NCBI RefSeq assembly: GCF_023100725.1
Contig: NZ_CP095501.1
Coordinates: forward strand, 3,410,001 to 3,474,000
Direction of reading: 5' to 3'
DNA: 64,000 nt
Origin: Arthrobacter antioxidans
GTDB lineage: Bacteria; Actinomycetota; Actinomycetes; Actinomycetales; Micrococcaceae
The notes beneath the pieces were generated by a model. It was given only the letters and a program-made list of their open reading frames with translations, ran no database searches and was not told where the DNA came from. This document shows positions 17,045-25,370 of the stretch, in pieces. Every line of letters starts with the position of its first letter. The first letter of the stretch is position 1. Made by a program: the position numbers and the translations under genes.

Positions 17045-17695
17045 TCAGGCGTCCGGCTGCATCGCGACGGCGCGGATGGGCGCGCCGTCCGTCCCGGCCA
17101 GGGCCAGCGGGAGCACCGATACCAGCGGGCGGTCCCACGTGACCTGCGCCAGGTTCGCCAGATTCTCGACGATCACCCCGTCCGCCCCGAGGAAGACGGT
17201 GTGGAACGGCAGGCCCTCCCCGTTGTCGAGGGTGGCGTCCGGGTTGAGGGTGTCGACGCCGACCACCGTGATCCCGGCGGCGAGCAGCCGCCGGGCCACC
17301 TCGGCCGCGAGCACAGGATGCTCGAGGTAACGCTCCGAGCCGAAGTGCTCGGACCAGTCGGTCCGGAACAGCACCATGGCGACGCCGTCGAGGTCCTCGA
17401 GCTGCTCCGCCACGGAGGACCACTCGATGGTCTCCCGGGGCGCGCGGCCCGTGCACCGCACGATCCTCGCGGGTCCCACGAGCCGGGACAGGTCGATGGC
17501 GTCCACCGCCCGCCCCCCGGGGATGGAGTGGAGGGGCGCGTCGAGGTGGGTCCCGGTGTGGGAGCCGGCGTGCAGGGACGCCACCTGGTAGCCGTCCTCG
17601 ACGACGGTGGCCACCGTGGTCAGCGTGACCTCCGGGTCGCCGGGATAGACCTGCATCCCGGTGTGGACCGGCTGCGACAGGTCAACGATCAGCAC
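17045..17695 (-). CDS. Cyclase family protein (kynurenine formamidase-like)
   Basis: The 216-residue protein belongs to the cyclase superfamily of metal-dependent amide or lactam hydrolases, which includes kynurenine formamidase and isatin hydrolase. The family signature HTGTHLDAPLH is intact and supplies the metal ligands. DLSQPVHTGMQVYPGDPEV at the start and GVDTLNPD later are also typical. The start is a GTG at 17695, which overlaps the permease stop by 14 bases, so the two are translationally coupled; the in-frame ATG further upstream would lie deep inside the permease gene. It probably acts on whatever the NCS1 permease imports, such as a cyclic amide, but the substrate is not readable from sequence. 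Confidence 0.85.
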   Translation of the reverse strand: MLIVDLSQPVHTGMQVYPGDPEVTLTTVATVVEDGYQVASLHAGSHTGTHLDAPLHSIPGGRAVDAIDLSRLVGPARIVRCTGRAPRETIEWSSVAEQLEDLDGVAMVLFRTDWSEHFGSERYLEHPVLAAEVARRLLAAGITVVGVDTLNPDATLDNGEGLPFHTVFLGADGVIVENLANLAQVTWDRPLVSVLPLALAGTDGAPIRAVAMQPDA

Positions 17696-19097
17696 GCGCG
17701 GGGCCTTCGTCCGGCAGGTCGAGGAGATGGACGTGGGGGCGCCGTGTGCGGTCGATCCGCCCGGTGGCCACGGCCCAGGCCAGGTACAGCACGGCCGAGA
17801 GGACGAACGTGGGGATCGTGGCACCGATCGGGCTCGGGACACGGTAGGTCAGCACCAGGGAGGCGCCCGCCCCGACCAGCCACACCAGCACGGCGGCGAT
17901 GTTCACTCCCCCGTGGTACCAGTACTCCCCGCCGCGGGCGCGCAGGATGTCGCGTCCGTAGTGCCGGGACTTCACCACGTAGTAGTCGACGAGCATGACG
18001 GCGAAGACCGGGATGAACAGTGCGCCGATCACCGTCAGGAAGGCGGTGAACTGGTCGAGGAGCGCCAGCCAGGTGGAGCCGAGGATCGAGATCACGCCGA
18101 GGACGATCGCCGTCGGCAGGAAGGTGACGCGGCGCGACGGCGCCATGTTCACCACGGAGGCGACCATCCCGTAGACCACCATGGTGTTCGTGGCCATGAC
18201 GGACAGGAAGATCACGACGGCCAGCGGTGCGCCGAACGCCGCGACGATCACGGTGGGGTCGAAGGGAACGGCCTCGCCGCCGTCGAGGACCACGTAGCCG
18301 ATGGCCGTGGCCCCGAGGGTCATGGCGAGGACCGTGGACAGGACGTAGCCCATGCCGGAACCGATCATGCCGGCCGACTGCGTCCGGGCGAGGCGGTTGA
18401 ACTCGGCGGAGAGCACCGTCCAGGAGATGGCGGTCGCGATGACGACGTCGAGGGTCGCTATGGGCGTCCACCCGGCGGCGGCGTCCTGCGGGATCGCCGC
18501 GAAGTCCGCGGGACCGTAGGCGAGGAATGCCGTGGTGAAGATGTAGGCCATGAAGGCGAGGATCACGAGGGCGAGCCACGGCTCCACGCGGGCGATGCCC
18601 GTGTGCCCGAAGATCGCGAGGCAGACCACGAGCAGCTGGCAGAGGACGGAGAACAGGACCGGGCTGGAGAACCCGGTGGCCTGCTCGACGAGGAAGTTGA
18701 CCGTGACCCCCGCGAGCATCGCCTGGACCCAGCTCCAGCCCATCAGGATGATCACGTTCGCGGCGACCGGGAGGAAGGATCCGCGGAGCCCGAAGGAGCC
18801 CTTGGTGAGCGACATCGTGGCCAGGCCGGTCCGTGTGCCCATGTTCCCGACCAGCACCAGCACCGAGCCGCCGATCAGGGTCCCGAGGACGATCATGCCG
18901 ACCGCGAGCCCCCAGCTGATGCCCGGGACGAAGAGCGTCCCGGTGAGCAGGGTGGTGACGACCAGGTTGGCGGCGAGCCAGATCATGCCCATGCGCGCGG
19001 TCCCGAGCGTGCCGCGGAGGGGACCGTAGCCGTCGGAGTTCTTGTCGAGGTGGTCGGACAGGCGCCGATACGCCGAGGTCCGGGTGGCCTGCGTCAT
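17682..19097 (-). CDS. NCS1 family purine/cytosine permease
   Basis: A 471-residue integral membrane protein of the nucleobase-cation symporter-1 family (CodB-like). About twelve hydrophobic segments are visible. TLLTGTLFVPGISWGLAVG and NMGTRTGLATMSLTKGSFG match the first helices and the conserved loop of the family, and FLSVMATNTMVVYG falls in helix 8. It should import a nucleobase, hydantoin or similar ring compound with Na+ or H+. The ATG at 19097 overlaps the upstream gene by 4 bases, and its stop overlaps the next gene. This places it in the middle of a three-gene operon with an NTF2-like protein and a cyclase-family hydrolase. Confidence 0.88.
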   Translation of the reverse strand: MTQATRTSAYRRLSDHLDKNSDGYGPLRGTLGTARMGMIWLAANLVVTTLLTGTLFVPGISWGLAVGMIVLGTLIGGSVLVLVGNMGTRTGLATMSLTKGSFGLRGSFLPVAANVIILMGWSWVQAMLAGVTVNFLVEQATGFSSPVLFSVLCQLLVVCLAIFGHTGIARVEPWLALVILAFMAYIFTTAFLAYGPADFAAIPQDAAAGWTPIATLDVVIATAISWTVLSAEFNRLARTQSAGMIGSGMGYVLSTVLAMTLGATAIGYVVLDGGEAVPFDPTVIVAAFGAPLAVVIFLSVMATNTMVVYGMVASVVNMAPSRRVTFLPTAIVLGVISILGSTWLALLDQFTAFLTVIGALFIPVFAVMLVDYYVVKSRHYGRDILRARGGEYWYHGGVNIAAVLVWLVGAGASLVLTYRVPSPIGATIPTFVLSAVLYLAWAVATGRIDRTRRPHVHLLDLPDEGPARADR

Positions 19098-19531
19098 GCG
19101 GCGCTCTCTTCCGTGGTGTCTTCGGGGGCGGGGCCCAGGTGTTCGTGGACGGCCTCGATCGAGGACCCGGCACGGCGGAACACGATCGTCTCCCGCTCGC
19201 TGGTGGTCTCGCTCGCGCCTCCGACCGAGGTGGTGGTGCGGACGTGGTGGGTGAAGACGGCCGTCGTCCCGAACACCTGCACGCGCGGGGCGCTGCTGAT
19301 GCAGTCCGTCACGCGCCAGCCGTCGGCGATCCATCCCGCCCACAGTTCCTCGTAGGCGGCCCTGTCCTCGAGCCGGCGGGGCTCCGTGTGGAACACGAAG
19401 GTGGCGTCCGGGGCGAAGCACCGGAAATAGGCCTCGGTGTCGGTCGCGCGGAAGGCGGCCACGAGCACGTCGGCCGCCGCGAGGACCTCGACCTCCGTGA
19501 GGACCTCATGGGGTGGGTTCAGGTCAGGCAT
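19094..19531 (-). CDS. NTF2-like (SnoaL/AtzH-type) protein
   Basis: This 145-residue protein has the NTF2-like cone fold. The segments VLVAAFRATDTEAYFRCFAP and ATFVFHTEPRRLEDRAAYEE followed by VFTHHVRTT and ETIVFRRAGSSIEAVHEHLG resemble the small DUF3225/AtzH-type relatives found beside amidases and ring-opening hydrolases. The role could be catalytic or as a stabilising partner. An alternative start four codons upstream exists; the ATG at 19531 has GAGAGGG before it. It is the first gene of the operon and lies behind a near-consensus promoter. The 4-base overlap with the permease start suggests coupled translation. Confidence 0.75.
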   Translation of the reverse strand: MPDLNPPHEVLTEVEVLAAADVLVAAFRATDTEAYFRCFAPDATFVFHTEPRRLEDRAAYEELWAGWIADGWRVTDCISSAPRVQVFGTTAVFTHHVRTTTSVGGASETTSERETIVFRRAGSSIEAVHEHLGPAPEDTTEESAA

Positions 19532-19583
19532 GTGCCCTCTCATCTCTCGAAGTTGTCCCCCAGTGAACTTTTGTTGTCAGGTG

Positions 19584-19612
19584 ATCTTGTGTGACGTGGA
19601 CTTCATTGTCAA
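19584..19612 (-). promoter_or_regulatory. Near-consensus promoter of the NTF2-like/permease/cyclase operon
   Basis: On the minus strand TTGACA (19612-19607) and CAAGAT (19589-19584) are separated by 17 bases, the standard spacing for the main sigma factor. The -35 is a perfect consensus, rare in this window. The start codon of the first gene is 53 bases downstream of the -10, leaving a leader with room for an operator. Confidence 0.65.
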
Positions 19613-19654
19613 AGCACGCCCAGGGGCCGAACAGCGCGTTGCTAGGGTGAAGGC

Positions 19655-20353
19655 ATGTCCTCCTCCCCCGTCGCCCTCATCACGGGCGCCTCCCGCGGCA
19701 TCGGCCGTGCCATCGCCGACGAGCTCGGCACCACGCACCACCTGCTGCTCGGCGGGCGCGACCTCGCCGCCCTCGCGGAGCTGTCGTCGTCGTTCCCCTC
19801 GGCGGAACCGTTCTCCGCCGAACTGCGTGATTCCGGCCAGGTGGCTGCGGCGGTCGCCGGCATCCCGCGACTCGATGTCCTCGTCCACTCCGCGGGCGTC
19901 CTGCGGATGGGCTCGGTGGCGGACCTGTCCGACGACGCCTGGCGTGAGAGCTTCGAGGTCAACGTGTTCGCGGTAGCCTCCCTCACGAGGGCGCTGCTGC
20001 CGGCCCTGCGCGCCGCCGGCGGCCAGGTGATCGCCATCAACAGCGGCTCCGGCTACAGCTCCGGGGCGGGCTCCGCCGCCTACAGCGGCACCAAGTTCGC
20101 GCTGCGCGCCCTCACGGATGCCCTGCGCGAGGAGGAGCGCCGGCACGGCGTCCGCGTCAGCTCCATCCACCCCGGCCGGGTGGCCACGGACATGCAGGAG
20201 GAACTGCATGCCTGGGAGGGCAAGGACTACCGGCCCGAGGCGTGGATCCAGCCGGACCAGGTGGCCCGGGCCGTGCGCCTCGCTGTGGACGCCACCCGCG
20301 AGTCGACGATCGAGACGCTGAGCATCCGGCCCTCCGGCATCGCGCTCGCGTAA
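19655..20353 (+). CDS. Short-chain dehydrogenase/reductase (SDR)
   Basis: A classical SDR of 232 residues using NAD(P)H. The cofactor motif TGASRGIGRAIADE, the structural VLVHSAGVL, the catalytic Ser in AINSGSG and the YSGTK active-site Tyr-Lys pair are all present. The PGRVATDM segment after the active site is also standard. The substrate is unknown. TAGGGT lies 6 bases before the ATG, which suggests a leaderless transcript; GTGAAGG before the ATG could act as a weak ribosome site. It is divergent from the NTF2-like operon, and converges on the DUF2071 gene with 10 bases between stops. Confidence 0.88.
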   Translation: MSSSPVALITGASRGIGRAIADELGTTHHLLLGGRDLAALAELSSSFPSAEPFSAELRDSGQVAAAVAGIPRLDVLVHSAGVLRMGSVADLSDDAWRESFEVNVFAVASLTRALLPALRAAGGQVIAINSGSGYSSGAGSAAYSGTKFALRALTDALREEERRHGVRVSSIHPGRVATDMQEELHAWEGKDYRPEAWIQPDQVARAVRLAVDATRESTIETLSIRPSGIALA

Positions 20354-20363
20354 GGCCGGTCGC

Positions 20364-21101
20364 TCAGCCCGCGTGGACCACGCGGGGCTTCCCGAACTGC
20401 GTCTGCACGCCCGGCGAGAACAGCACGGACTCCGGCGGACCGTCCACCTGCAGCCCCGCCGCGGCGAGCAGCCCGTCGTCGGACTCCGTCAGGACGGCCG
20501 GGTGGAGCGGCCACGGCGTGTGGGTGTTGGGGATGTAGAGGGTGCGTCCGGCGAGGACGCTGTGCAGCCCGAAGCGCGCGGTGAGCTCCAGGGACAGTGC
20601 GTCCTCCGCCGTCGCCCCCTGGTCCGGCCGCACGGCGAAGCGGGAGCAGGCCTGCCGCCGGTACCGGACGACGTCGTACCCGTACTCCCGGTCTGCATCC
20701 TCCCCGCGCGTGACCGGCGCGCACTTCGACCACACGTACGGGATGCCGCCGGCGCGGGCGGCGAGGACGACGGCCAGGCGGGAGGCGTCCAGCGTCACGA
20801 ACACGACGCCGCGGGTGCCGTCGGGGCCTCGCGAATAGAGCCGGACGTTGATCTCGGTGAAGGACCCGAAGTACGGGACGGGCAGGCCGCGGCCCAGCCC
20901 GGCGCCGACCATCCGGAAGCCGATCAGGCCCACCCAGGACGAGCCGTCCACCACGTCCGGCACGACGCCCGGCGGCATGAAGCCGGCCACGGCCGCGGCG
21001 TCGATCCGCCAGTGCAGGAAGACGGCGTCCGCCCAGTACTGGTCCATGATCACCGGGCGTGGCAGCTCCGGGGCGAGGTACCGGTGATGGTCGGTGGTCA
21101 T
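20364..21101 (-). CDS. DUF2071 (YqjF) family protein
   Basis: The 245-residue protein matches the DUF2071/YqjF family, a single-domain acetoacetate-decarboxylase-like fold of unknown activity. Recognisable stretches are MDQYWADAVFLHWRID near the start, SWVGLIGFRM, VPYFGSFTEINVRLY and the C-terminal VLFSPGVQTQFGKP. The start at 21101 gives the expected N-terminus MTTDHHRYLAPELP and overlaps the GH26-like stop by 4 bases, so the two are translationally coupled. That pairing with a secreted glycan-active protein is unusual and its meaning is unclear. Confidence 0.82.
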   Translation of the reverse strand: MTTDHHRYLAPELPRPVIMDQYWADAVFLHWRIDAAAVAGFMPPGVVPDVVDGSSWVGLIGFRMVGAGLGRGLPVPYFGSFTEINVRLYSRGPDGTRGVVFVTLDASRLAVVLAARAGGIPYVWSKCAPVTRGEDADREYGYDVVRYRRQACSRFAVRPDQGATAEDALSLELTARFGLHSVLAGRTLYIPNTHTPWPLHPAVLTESDDGLLAAAGLQVDGPPESVLFSPGVQTQFGKPRVVHAG

Positions 21102-22261
21102 GACAGCGGCTCCCCACAGTCCCCGGGTTTCCCGGCGAACCGGTACCAGTCGGGCAGTGCGGCCGTGAACTCGGCGCGGACCGCCGGATCCTCGACGACG
21201 GTCCAGTCCACGGCCGAGCCCACCTCGGGTTCCACCTTGTTCCACTCGAACCAGTTGACCATCGCGAGCTGCGGGAAGCGCTCCCGGATGCTCGGGTCGA
21301 ACACCTGCTGCCACCAGGCACGCTTGATGTTCAGGGTCCGCAGGCTGCCGATGTCATCATCGACGAGCGCCGCGGTCTCCGGGATGGCGACGGGCTTGCC
21401 GTGGCCCACGCCGTAGTCGGCGTAGAAGTCCGGGAGCATCGATTCGTCACCGTTGTCGCCGTCGTAGGTGCCGGTGAGCTGGGCGGCGAACTTGCCCTCC
21501 TCCGGCATCTCACTCTCGCCCCAGGGGTAGGCGCTCCCCCAGTGGTAGAGGGACATGCCCACCCAGTCGACGGCGTCGTCGCCGGGGTAGTAGGGCGCGT
21601 AGGGGTCGTCGAGCGCGGTCAGCGCGCCGTCCCCGGTGGTGTCGAGCGCCGCGAAGCCGGCGGCTCCGGGCCGGGACTCCTGGGCGCCCCCGGCGAAGGG
21701 GTAGCCGCCGCCGTAGTTCGGTGCCCACATCATCGCGGACCCCGGGGCGTCCCGGTGGACGGCGTCGGCCACGCGGCGGAAGGCCGCGATGTACTCATCG
21801 GGCTGCTGCCCCCAGGCATACCAGGAACCGTTCATCTCATGGGCGAACCTCACCACGACCGGAACCCCGTTGGTGTTGAAGCCCGCGAGCAGGGCCGCGA
21901 GTTCCTCCGCGCGTTCGTCGGTGACCGCCGCCAGCCCGTGCACCGGCTCCAGCGTCAGCAGGAGGGTGGCTCCCGTCTGTCGCACCTGCTCGGCGGCCGC
22001 GCTGATGAGGTCCGGATCCTCGGGAGCGAAGGGGAAGTCGGCAAAGGTCACGGCGACGGCCGGGCGGTCGCCGAGCTTGTCCGAGTACTCGGCGAGGGTC
22101 TCCCTCCCCCACTCCAGGTTCACGCCCATGAGCGTGCCGTCGGCCGGTGCAAGGTTCCGGCCGTCGATGGGATCGCACGGGACGGCGGCGGGGTTGATGT
22201 TGCAGGCGCACAGGCACAGGAGCACCAGCACCATGACGAGGCGCGCAAGGTTTGAGACCAC
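21098..22261 (-). CDS. GH26-like glycoside hydrolase lipoprotein
   Basis: This 387-residue protein is exported and lipid-anchored: a short hydrophobic signal ends in the lipobox LCAC with Cys20. The rest resembles a glycoside hydrolase family 26 barrel. The acid/base Glu142 lies in VVVRFAHEMNGSWYAWG and a candidate nucleophile Glu295 in PVAIPETAAL; AMMWAPNYGGGYPF and DAVDWVGMSLYHWG fit the barrel strands. GH26 enzymes hydrolyse beta-mannan or beta-1,3-xylan chains. A second GH26-like protein occurs at 34858 and shares RFAHEMNG and the IAET/IPET nucleophile region. It is first of a pair with the DUF2071 gene. Specificity cannot be stated. Confidence 0.78.
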   Translation of the reverse strand: MVSNLARLVMVLVLLCLCACNINPAAVPCDPIDGRNLAPADGTLMGVNLEWGRETLAEYSDKLGDRPAVAVTFADFPFAPEDPDLISAAAEQVRQTGATLLLTLEPVHGLAAVTDERAEELAALLAGFNTNGVPVVVRFAHEMNGSWYAWGQQPDEYIAAFRRVADAVHRDAPGSAMMWAPNYGGGYPFAGGAQESRPGAAGFAALDTTGDGALTALDDPYAPYYPGDDAVDWVGMSLYHWGSAYPWGESEMPEEGKFAAQLTGTYDGDNGDESMLPDFYADYGVGHGKPVAIPETAALVDDDIGSLRTLNIKRAWWQQVFDPSIRERFPQLAMVNWFEWNKVEPEVGSAVDWTVVEDPAVRAEFTAALPDWYRFAGKPGDCGEPLS

Positions 22262-22342
22262 GGGGACAATCTACCGTCGGAGGGGCCGTGCCCGGCGCGG
22301 AGGCCCGCCTCGGTGCGGCGGACGGCCCCGGTGCGGCGAGCG

Positions 22343-23410
22343 CTAGAAGGCATAGCGGATCCGGCAGTAGGGCAGCTGCGCGGCGGCGAGGCGGAGGAAC
22401 TCGTCGAGGTAGCCCCGCTTGTCGTAGGCGACGTAGCGCACGTTCGTGAACCCGTTCTGGGACTGCTTGGTCTCCTGGAGGTCCGGCCGCCACAGGATCT
22501 CCTCGGCCTGCGGATGCCACCCGAGGTTGACCTCGTGCAGCTGCTGGTTGTGCGTGAGGAAGATGACCTCCGCCGCGAGCTGCCTCCTGGCCGCAGGCGA
22601 CAGGGCGGCATCGAGCTGGCCGAAGAGTTCGCGCCAGTCGTCCTGCCATCCGGGAGTGATGATCACCGGGGAGAAATTGACATGGACCTCGTAGCCCGCC
22701 TCCACGAAGTCGTTGATCGCGGCGATCCGCTCCGCGACCGGCGTGGTGCGCACGTCCACGGTGCGCGCGAGCCTCTCGGGCATCAGGGAGAAGCGGATCC
22801 GGGTGCGTTCCTGGGGGTCCCACGCGAGCAGGTCCCGGTTCACGTACTTGGTGGCGAAGGAGAGTTTGGCGGTCGGCAGGTCCCGGTACAGGTCCACGAG
22901 GTCCCGCACGTTGTCGCTGACGAGCGCGTCCACCGAGCAGTCGCTGTTCTCCCCGATGTCGTACACCCAGGCGTGCTCGTCGCACTGGTTGGGTTCCAGC
23001 TTCATGCCCTGCCGCGTCACGTGCCGTTCGAGGTAGCCGCTGATCTGATCGATGTTGGCGAACACGGTGATCGGGTTGCTGTAGCCCTTGTGGCGCGGGA
23101 CGTAGCAATAGGCGCAGGCCATGGCGCAGCCGTTCGCCGTCGAGGGCGCGATGAAATCCGCCGACCTCCCGTTGGGTTTCGCCGTGAGCGACTTCTTGAC
23201 GCCGATGATCAGCGCCTCGGTCTTGATGCGGACCCATCGGCGGACGTTGGCCTCGTCCCCGCTCAGTTCCGGGATGCGCCAATGGCTCGCCACCTCGACG
23301 ACGTCGGCATCCGGCCACCGTGCGAGGATCTCCCGGCCGCGGGGCAGGACAGCCGCGGCCGGCTCGACATAGATGCGGCTGATCTGGAGCAGCCTGTTGG
23401 CCTGGAGCAT
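22343..23410 (-). CDS. Spore photoproduct lyase-like radical SAM protein
   Basis: The 355-residue protein is a radical SAM enzyme with CAMACAYCY, a CxxxCxxC cluster motif at Cys95, Cys99 and Cys102. The spacing and the following PRHKGYSNPITVFANI are those of the spore photoproduct lyase family, which repairs a thymine dimer in Bacillus spores. The later KLSFATKYVNRDLL and RTRIRFSLMPERLA blocks support the same group. The host type is not expected to form spores, so the substrate is probably different; actinobacterial members of this branch remain uncharacterised as far as I recall. The start at 23410 was chosen because upstream open sequence overlaps the divergent DUF1801 gene. Confidence 0.8.
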   Translation of the reverse strand: MLQANRLLQISRIYVEPAAAVLPRGREILARWPDADVVEVASHWRIPELSGDEANVRRWVRIKTEALIIGVKKSLTAKPNGRSADFIAPSTANGCAMACAYCYVPRHKGYSNPITVFANIDQISGYLERHVTRQGMKLEPNQCDEHAWVYDIGENSDCSVDALVSDNVRDLVDLYRDLPTAKLSFATKYVNRDLLAWDPQERTRIRFSLMPERLARTVDVRTTPVAERIAAINDFVEAGYEVHVNFSPVIITPGWQDDWRELFGQLDAALSPAARRQLAAEVIFLTHNQQLHEVNLGWHPQAEEILWRPDLQETKQSQNGFTNVRYVAYDKRGYLDEFLRLAAAQLPYCRIRYAF

Positions 23411-23542
23411 GCAACCCCTCGCGGTGTCCGGTGGTGCACCGACGGTACCCGCCGCCACCGACACTTCCGGCGCGCCGGCACCCGGTCTACTGTGGCTGCA
23501 CGGGTGCCGACGGCGCACCCCCGGGGAAAGGGTGGCCGGATC

Positions 23543-23962
23543 GTGGCCGAATTGCTGACACAGCCCACGGATCAGGACCCGCGCTCCTTCATCGAAGCGA
23601 TCGCGCATCCGACACGGCGCGCCGATGCGCTGGTCCTGCTCGACCTCATGGGGCGGGTCACGGGCGAGCGCGCCGTCATGTGGGGTCCCTCGATGATCGG
23701 TTTCGGCCGGTACCACTACCGGTATGCGTCGGGGCATGAGGGCGATGCCCTGTCCGTCGGGTTCTCGCCGCGGACGACGGCGCAGGCACTCTACGGTCTG
23801 CTCGCGGCACCCGGGGTGGAGGATCTGCTGCCACGCCTCGGCAAGCACCGGCGGGGCGCCGGGTGCCTGTACATCACCTCACTCGCGGCCGTCGACCTCG
23901 CCGTCCTCGAGGACCTGGTCCGGCGCGGACACGACTTCATGGCGACGGAGGACGTCACCTAG
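23543..23962 (+). CDS. DUF1801 domain protein
   Basis: A 139-residue DUF1801 (YdhG-like) protein. The family pattern is visible as FIEAIAHPTRRADALVLLDL, then MWGPSMIGFGRYHYRYASG, VGFSPRTTAQALYGLL and the ending KHRRGAGCLYITSLAAVDLA. These proteins are small, cytoplasmic and of unknown function. The start is a GTG at 23543 with GGGGAAAGG upstream; there is no in-frame ATG near. It is divergent from the radical SAM gene, separated by 132 bases. Confidence 0.85.
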   Translation: MAELLTQPTDQDPRSFIEAIAHPTRRADALVLLDLMGRVTGERAVMWGPSMIGFGRYHYRYASGHEGDALSVGFSPRTTAQALYGLLAAPGVEDLLPRLGKHRRGAGCLYITSLAAVDLAVLEDLVRRGHDFMATEDVT

Positions 23963-24088
23963 CCGGGCACGGCCCGCCAGCACCCCGGGCACCGGGCTGC
24001 AGGACCACCCCGGGTCGAGCACGTGCCGGATCAGTAGTACACTAACCATTCGTGCACGCTTCATCTCTGCAGGGAAGTCGGAGGACCG

Positions 24089-24574
24089 ATGGCAACGACC
24101 CTCGACGAGGATCTCCTGCTCGAGCGGCAACTGTGTTTCGCCCTGTCGGTGGCTTCGAGGAGCGTGGTCGGCGCCTACCGGCCCGTGCTCGAGCAGCTCG
24201 ACCTCACCCACCCGCAGTATCTCGTGATGCTCGCTCTGTGGGAGGAGAGTCCCCGCACGGTCCGGAACGTCGGTCGGGCCCTGGCGATGGAATCCGCGAC
24301 CCTCTCGCCCATGCTCAAGCGGCTCGAGGCGCAGGGACTGCTCTCCCGCACGCGCGTCCCCGGCAACGAGCGGGCCCTCGCCGTCGACCTCACGCCGGCG
24401 GGCCGCGATCTCCGCTCGGCGGCGCGTCAGGTACCCGCCACCATGATGGAACGGCTCGGGTTGACGCGTGAGCAGGTGGAGACCCTGAACGACGCCATGC
24501 ACGCCATCATCCGGGCCACGGGGACGGAACTCCCGGGCTCCGCCCGCACCGCACCAGGAGAGAACCCGCGATGA
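24089..24574 (+). CDS. ohrR: OhrR-type MarR family regulator (organic peroxide sensor)
   Basis: A 161-residue winged-helix regulator of the MarR family whose N-terminus, LLLERQLCFALSVASRSVV, carries the reactive Cys16 in the exact context of OhrR. OhrR represses a peroxide-reducing gene until this Cys is oxidised by organic hydroperoxide. The recognition helix is within VGRALAMESATLSPMLKRLE and the wing within VPGNERALAVDLTPAG. GGAGG lies 6 bases before the ATG. The usual target gene ohr is not adjacent; instead a 70-residue gene overlaps the stop by 4 bases. TACACT at about 24037 may be its -10. Confidence 0.85.
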   Translation: MATTLDEDLLLERQLCFALSVASRSVVGAYRPVLEQLDLTHPQYLVMLALWEESPRTVRNVGRALAMESATLSPMLKRLEAQGLLSRTRVPGNERALAVDLTPAGRDLRSAARQVPATMMERLGLTREQVETLNDAMHAIIRATGTELPGSARTAPGENPR

Positions 24575-24783
24575 GCAAGAAGGAACCGCTGTCGACCCGC
24601 TTCATGCAGGCCACCGGGAAACTCCGGATGTTCTTCGGACCTGCCCAGCGCGGCAGCACCGCAGGCCCGATCGTCTATCTCGACGACGATGCGCAGAAGG
24701 CGCGGCAGGAGGAGTTGCAGCAGTGGACGGTGGTGCGCAACCCGGACGGGTCGACCTACCTCACCTCGAGGCGGGAGCCATGA
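24571..24783 (+). CDS. Small protein of unknown function coupled to ohrR
   Basis: I do not recognise this 70-residue protein. It reads MSKKEPLSTRFMQATGKLRM and later contains VYLDDDAQKARQEELQQW and VVRNPDGSTYLTSR. Its start overlaps the stop of the OhrR-type regulator by 4 bases (ATGA), with GGAGAG upstream, so it is almost certainly translated with it. There is no membrane segment or cysteine. Basic N-terminal and acidic central parts suggest a small soluble protein. A role linked to peroxide sensing is inference from coupling alone. The next 169 bases hold no gene. Confidence 0.6.
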   Translation: MSKKEPLSTRFMQATGKLRMFFGPAQRGSTAGPIVYLDDDAQKARQEELQQWTVVRNPDGSTYLTSRREP

Positions 24784-24952
24784 CGGACAGCGACGGACGC
24801 ACGTTTCGTACTCATCGGTAACATGCGGGACTCGTACGGCATGGGGTCCTGAGGAATACGGTCGGGCAATGTCAGACTGTCCCTATCAATGCCTATCTCG
24901 CCCCTGAGCGATATCAGGGTGCCGTCATCACACAGACCGAGGCCTCGAACGT

Positions 24953-25309
24953 ATGAGCACACAGTGCCCTCCTGCCAGCACGCCCACGGATGAAGCCACA
25001 CCATACCGGAGCGCGCTCCTCGTGGCGTCCGGTGCCCGGGACGTCCGGGGCGGGGACACCCTCTTCCATCGGCTCACGGCCGAGACGGACGCGCTGCTGG
25101 AACATCTCGAGGGGACCGTCGCGCGCCTCGCCCTCGCGCACCGCGCGAGTGCCCCGGACACCGAGACGCGACTGACGGACGACGACGCCTTCGTGTGGGT
25201 CCAGCAGTCCATCGAGGACATCGCGGCGACACTGCGCGGGCTGGTCCTGGAGCGTTCGACGGAGCACCCGGCCGAGACTCCGCTCCACGCATGCACGGAC
25301 CGCGCCTGA
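24953..25309 (+). CDS. Hypothetical protein, helical
   Basis: The 118-residue product is not recognised. It begins MSTQCPPASTPTDEATPYRS and its middle, LFHRLTAETDALLEHLEGTV, together with FVWVQQSIEDIAATLRGLVL forms two amphipathic helices likely to pack as a hairpin. It has no signal peptide or membrane segment. No convincing ribosome site precedes the ATG, so the start is uncertain. Support for coding is moderate: strong codon GC bias and a clean stop before a convergent terminator. Confidence 0.45.
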   Translation: MSTQCPPASTPTDEATPYRSALLVASGARDVRGGDTLFHRLTAETDALLEHLEGTVARLALAHRASAPDTETRLTDDDAFVWVQQSIEDIAATLRGLVLERSTEHPAETPLHACTDRA

Positions 25310-25331
25310 GGGGGACCCGGGCAACGCAGGC

Positions 25332-25359
25332 CTCCCCGTCCCTGCCATGGAACGGGGAG
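25332..25359. terminator. Convergent hairpin terminator
   Basis: CTCCCCGT and ACGGGGAG pair over 8 bases around a 12-base loop. It lies between the stops of the plus-strand gene at 24953 and the minus-strand UDG-like gene. Confidence 0.5.
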
Positions 25360-25370
25360 TCGGAAGAACC

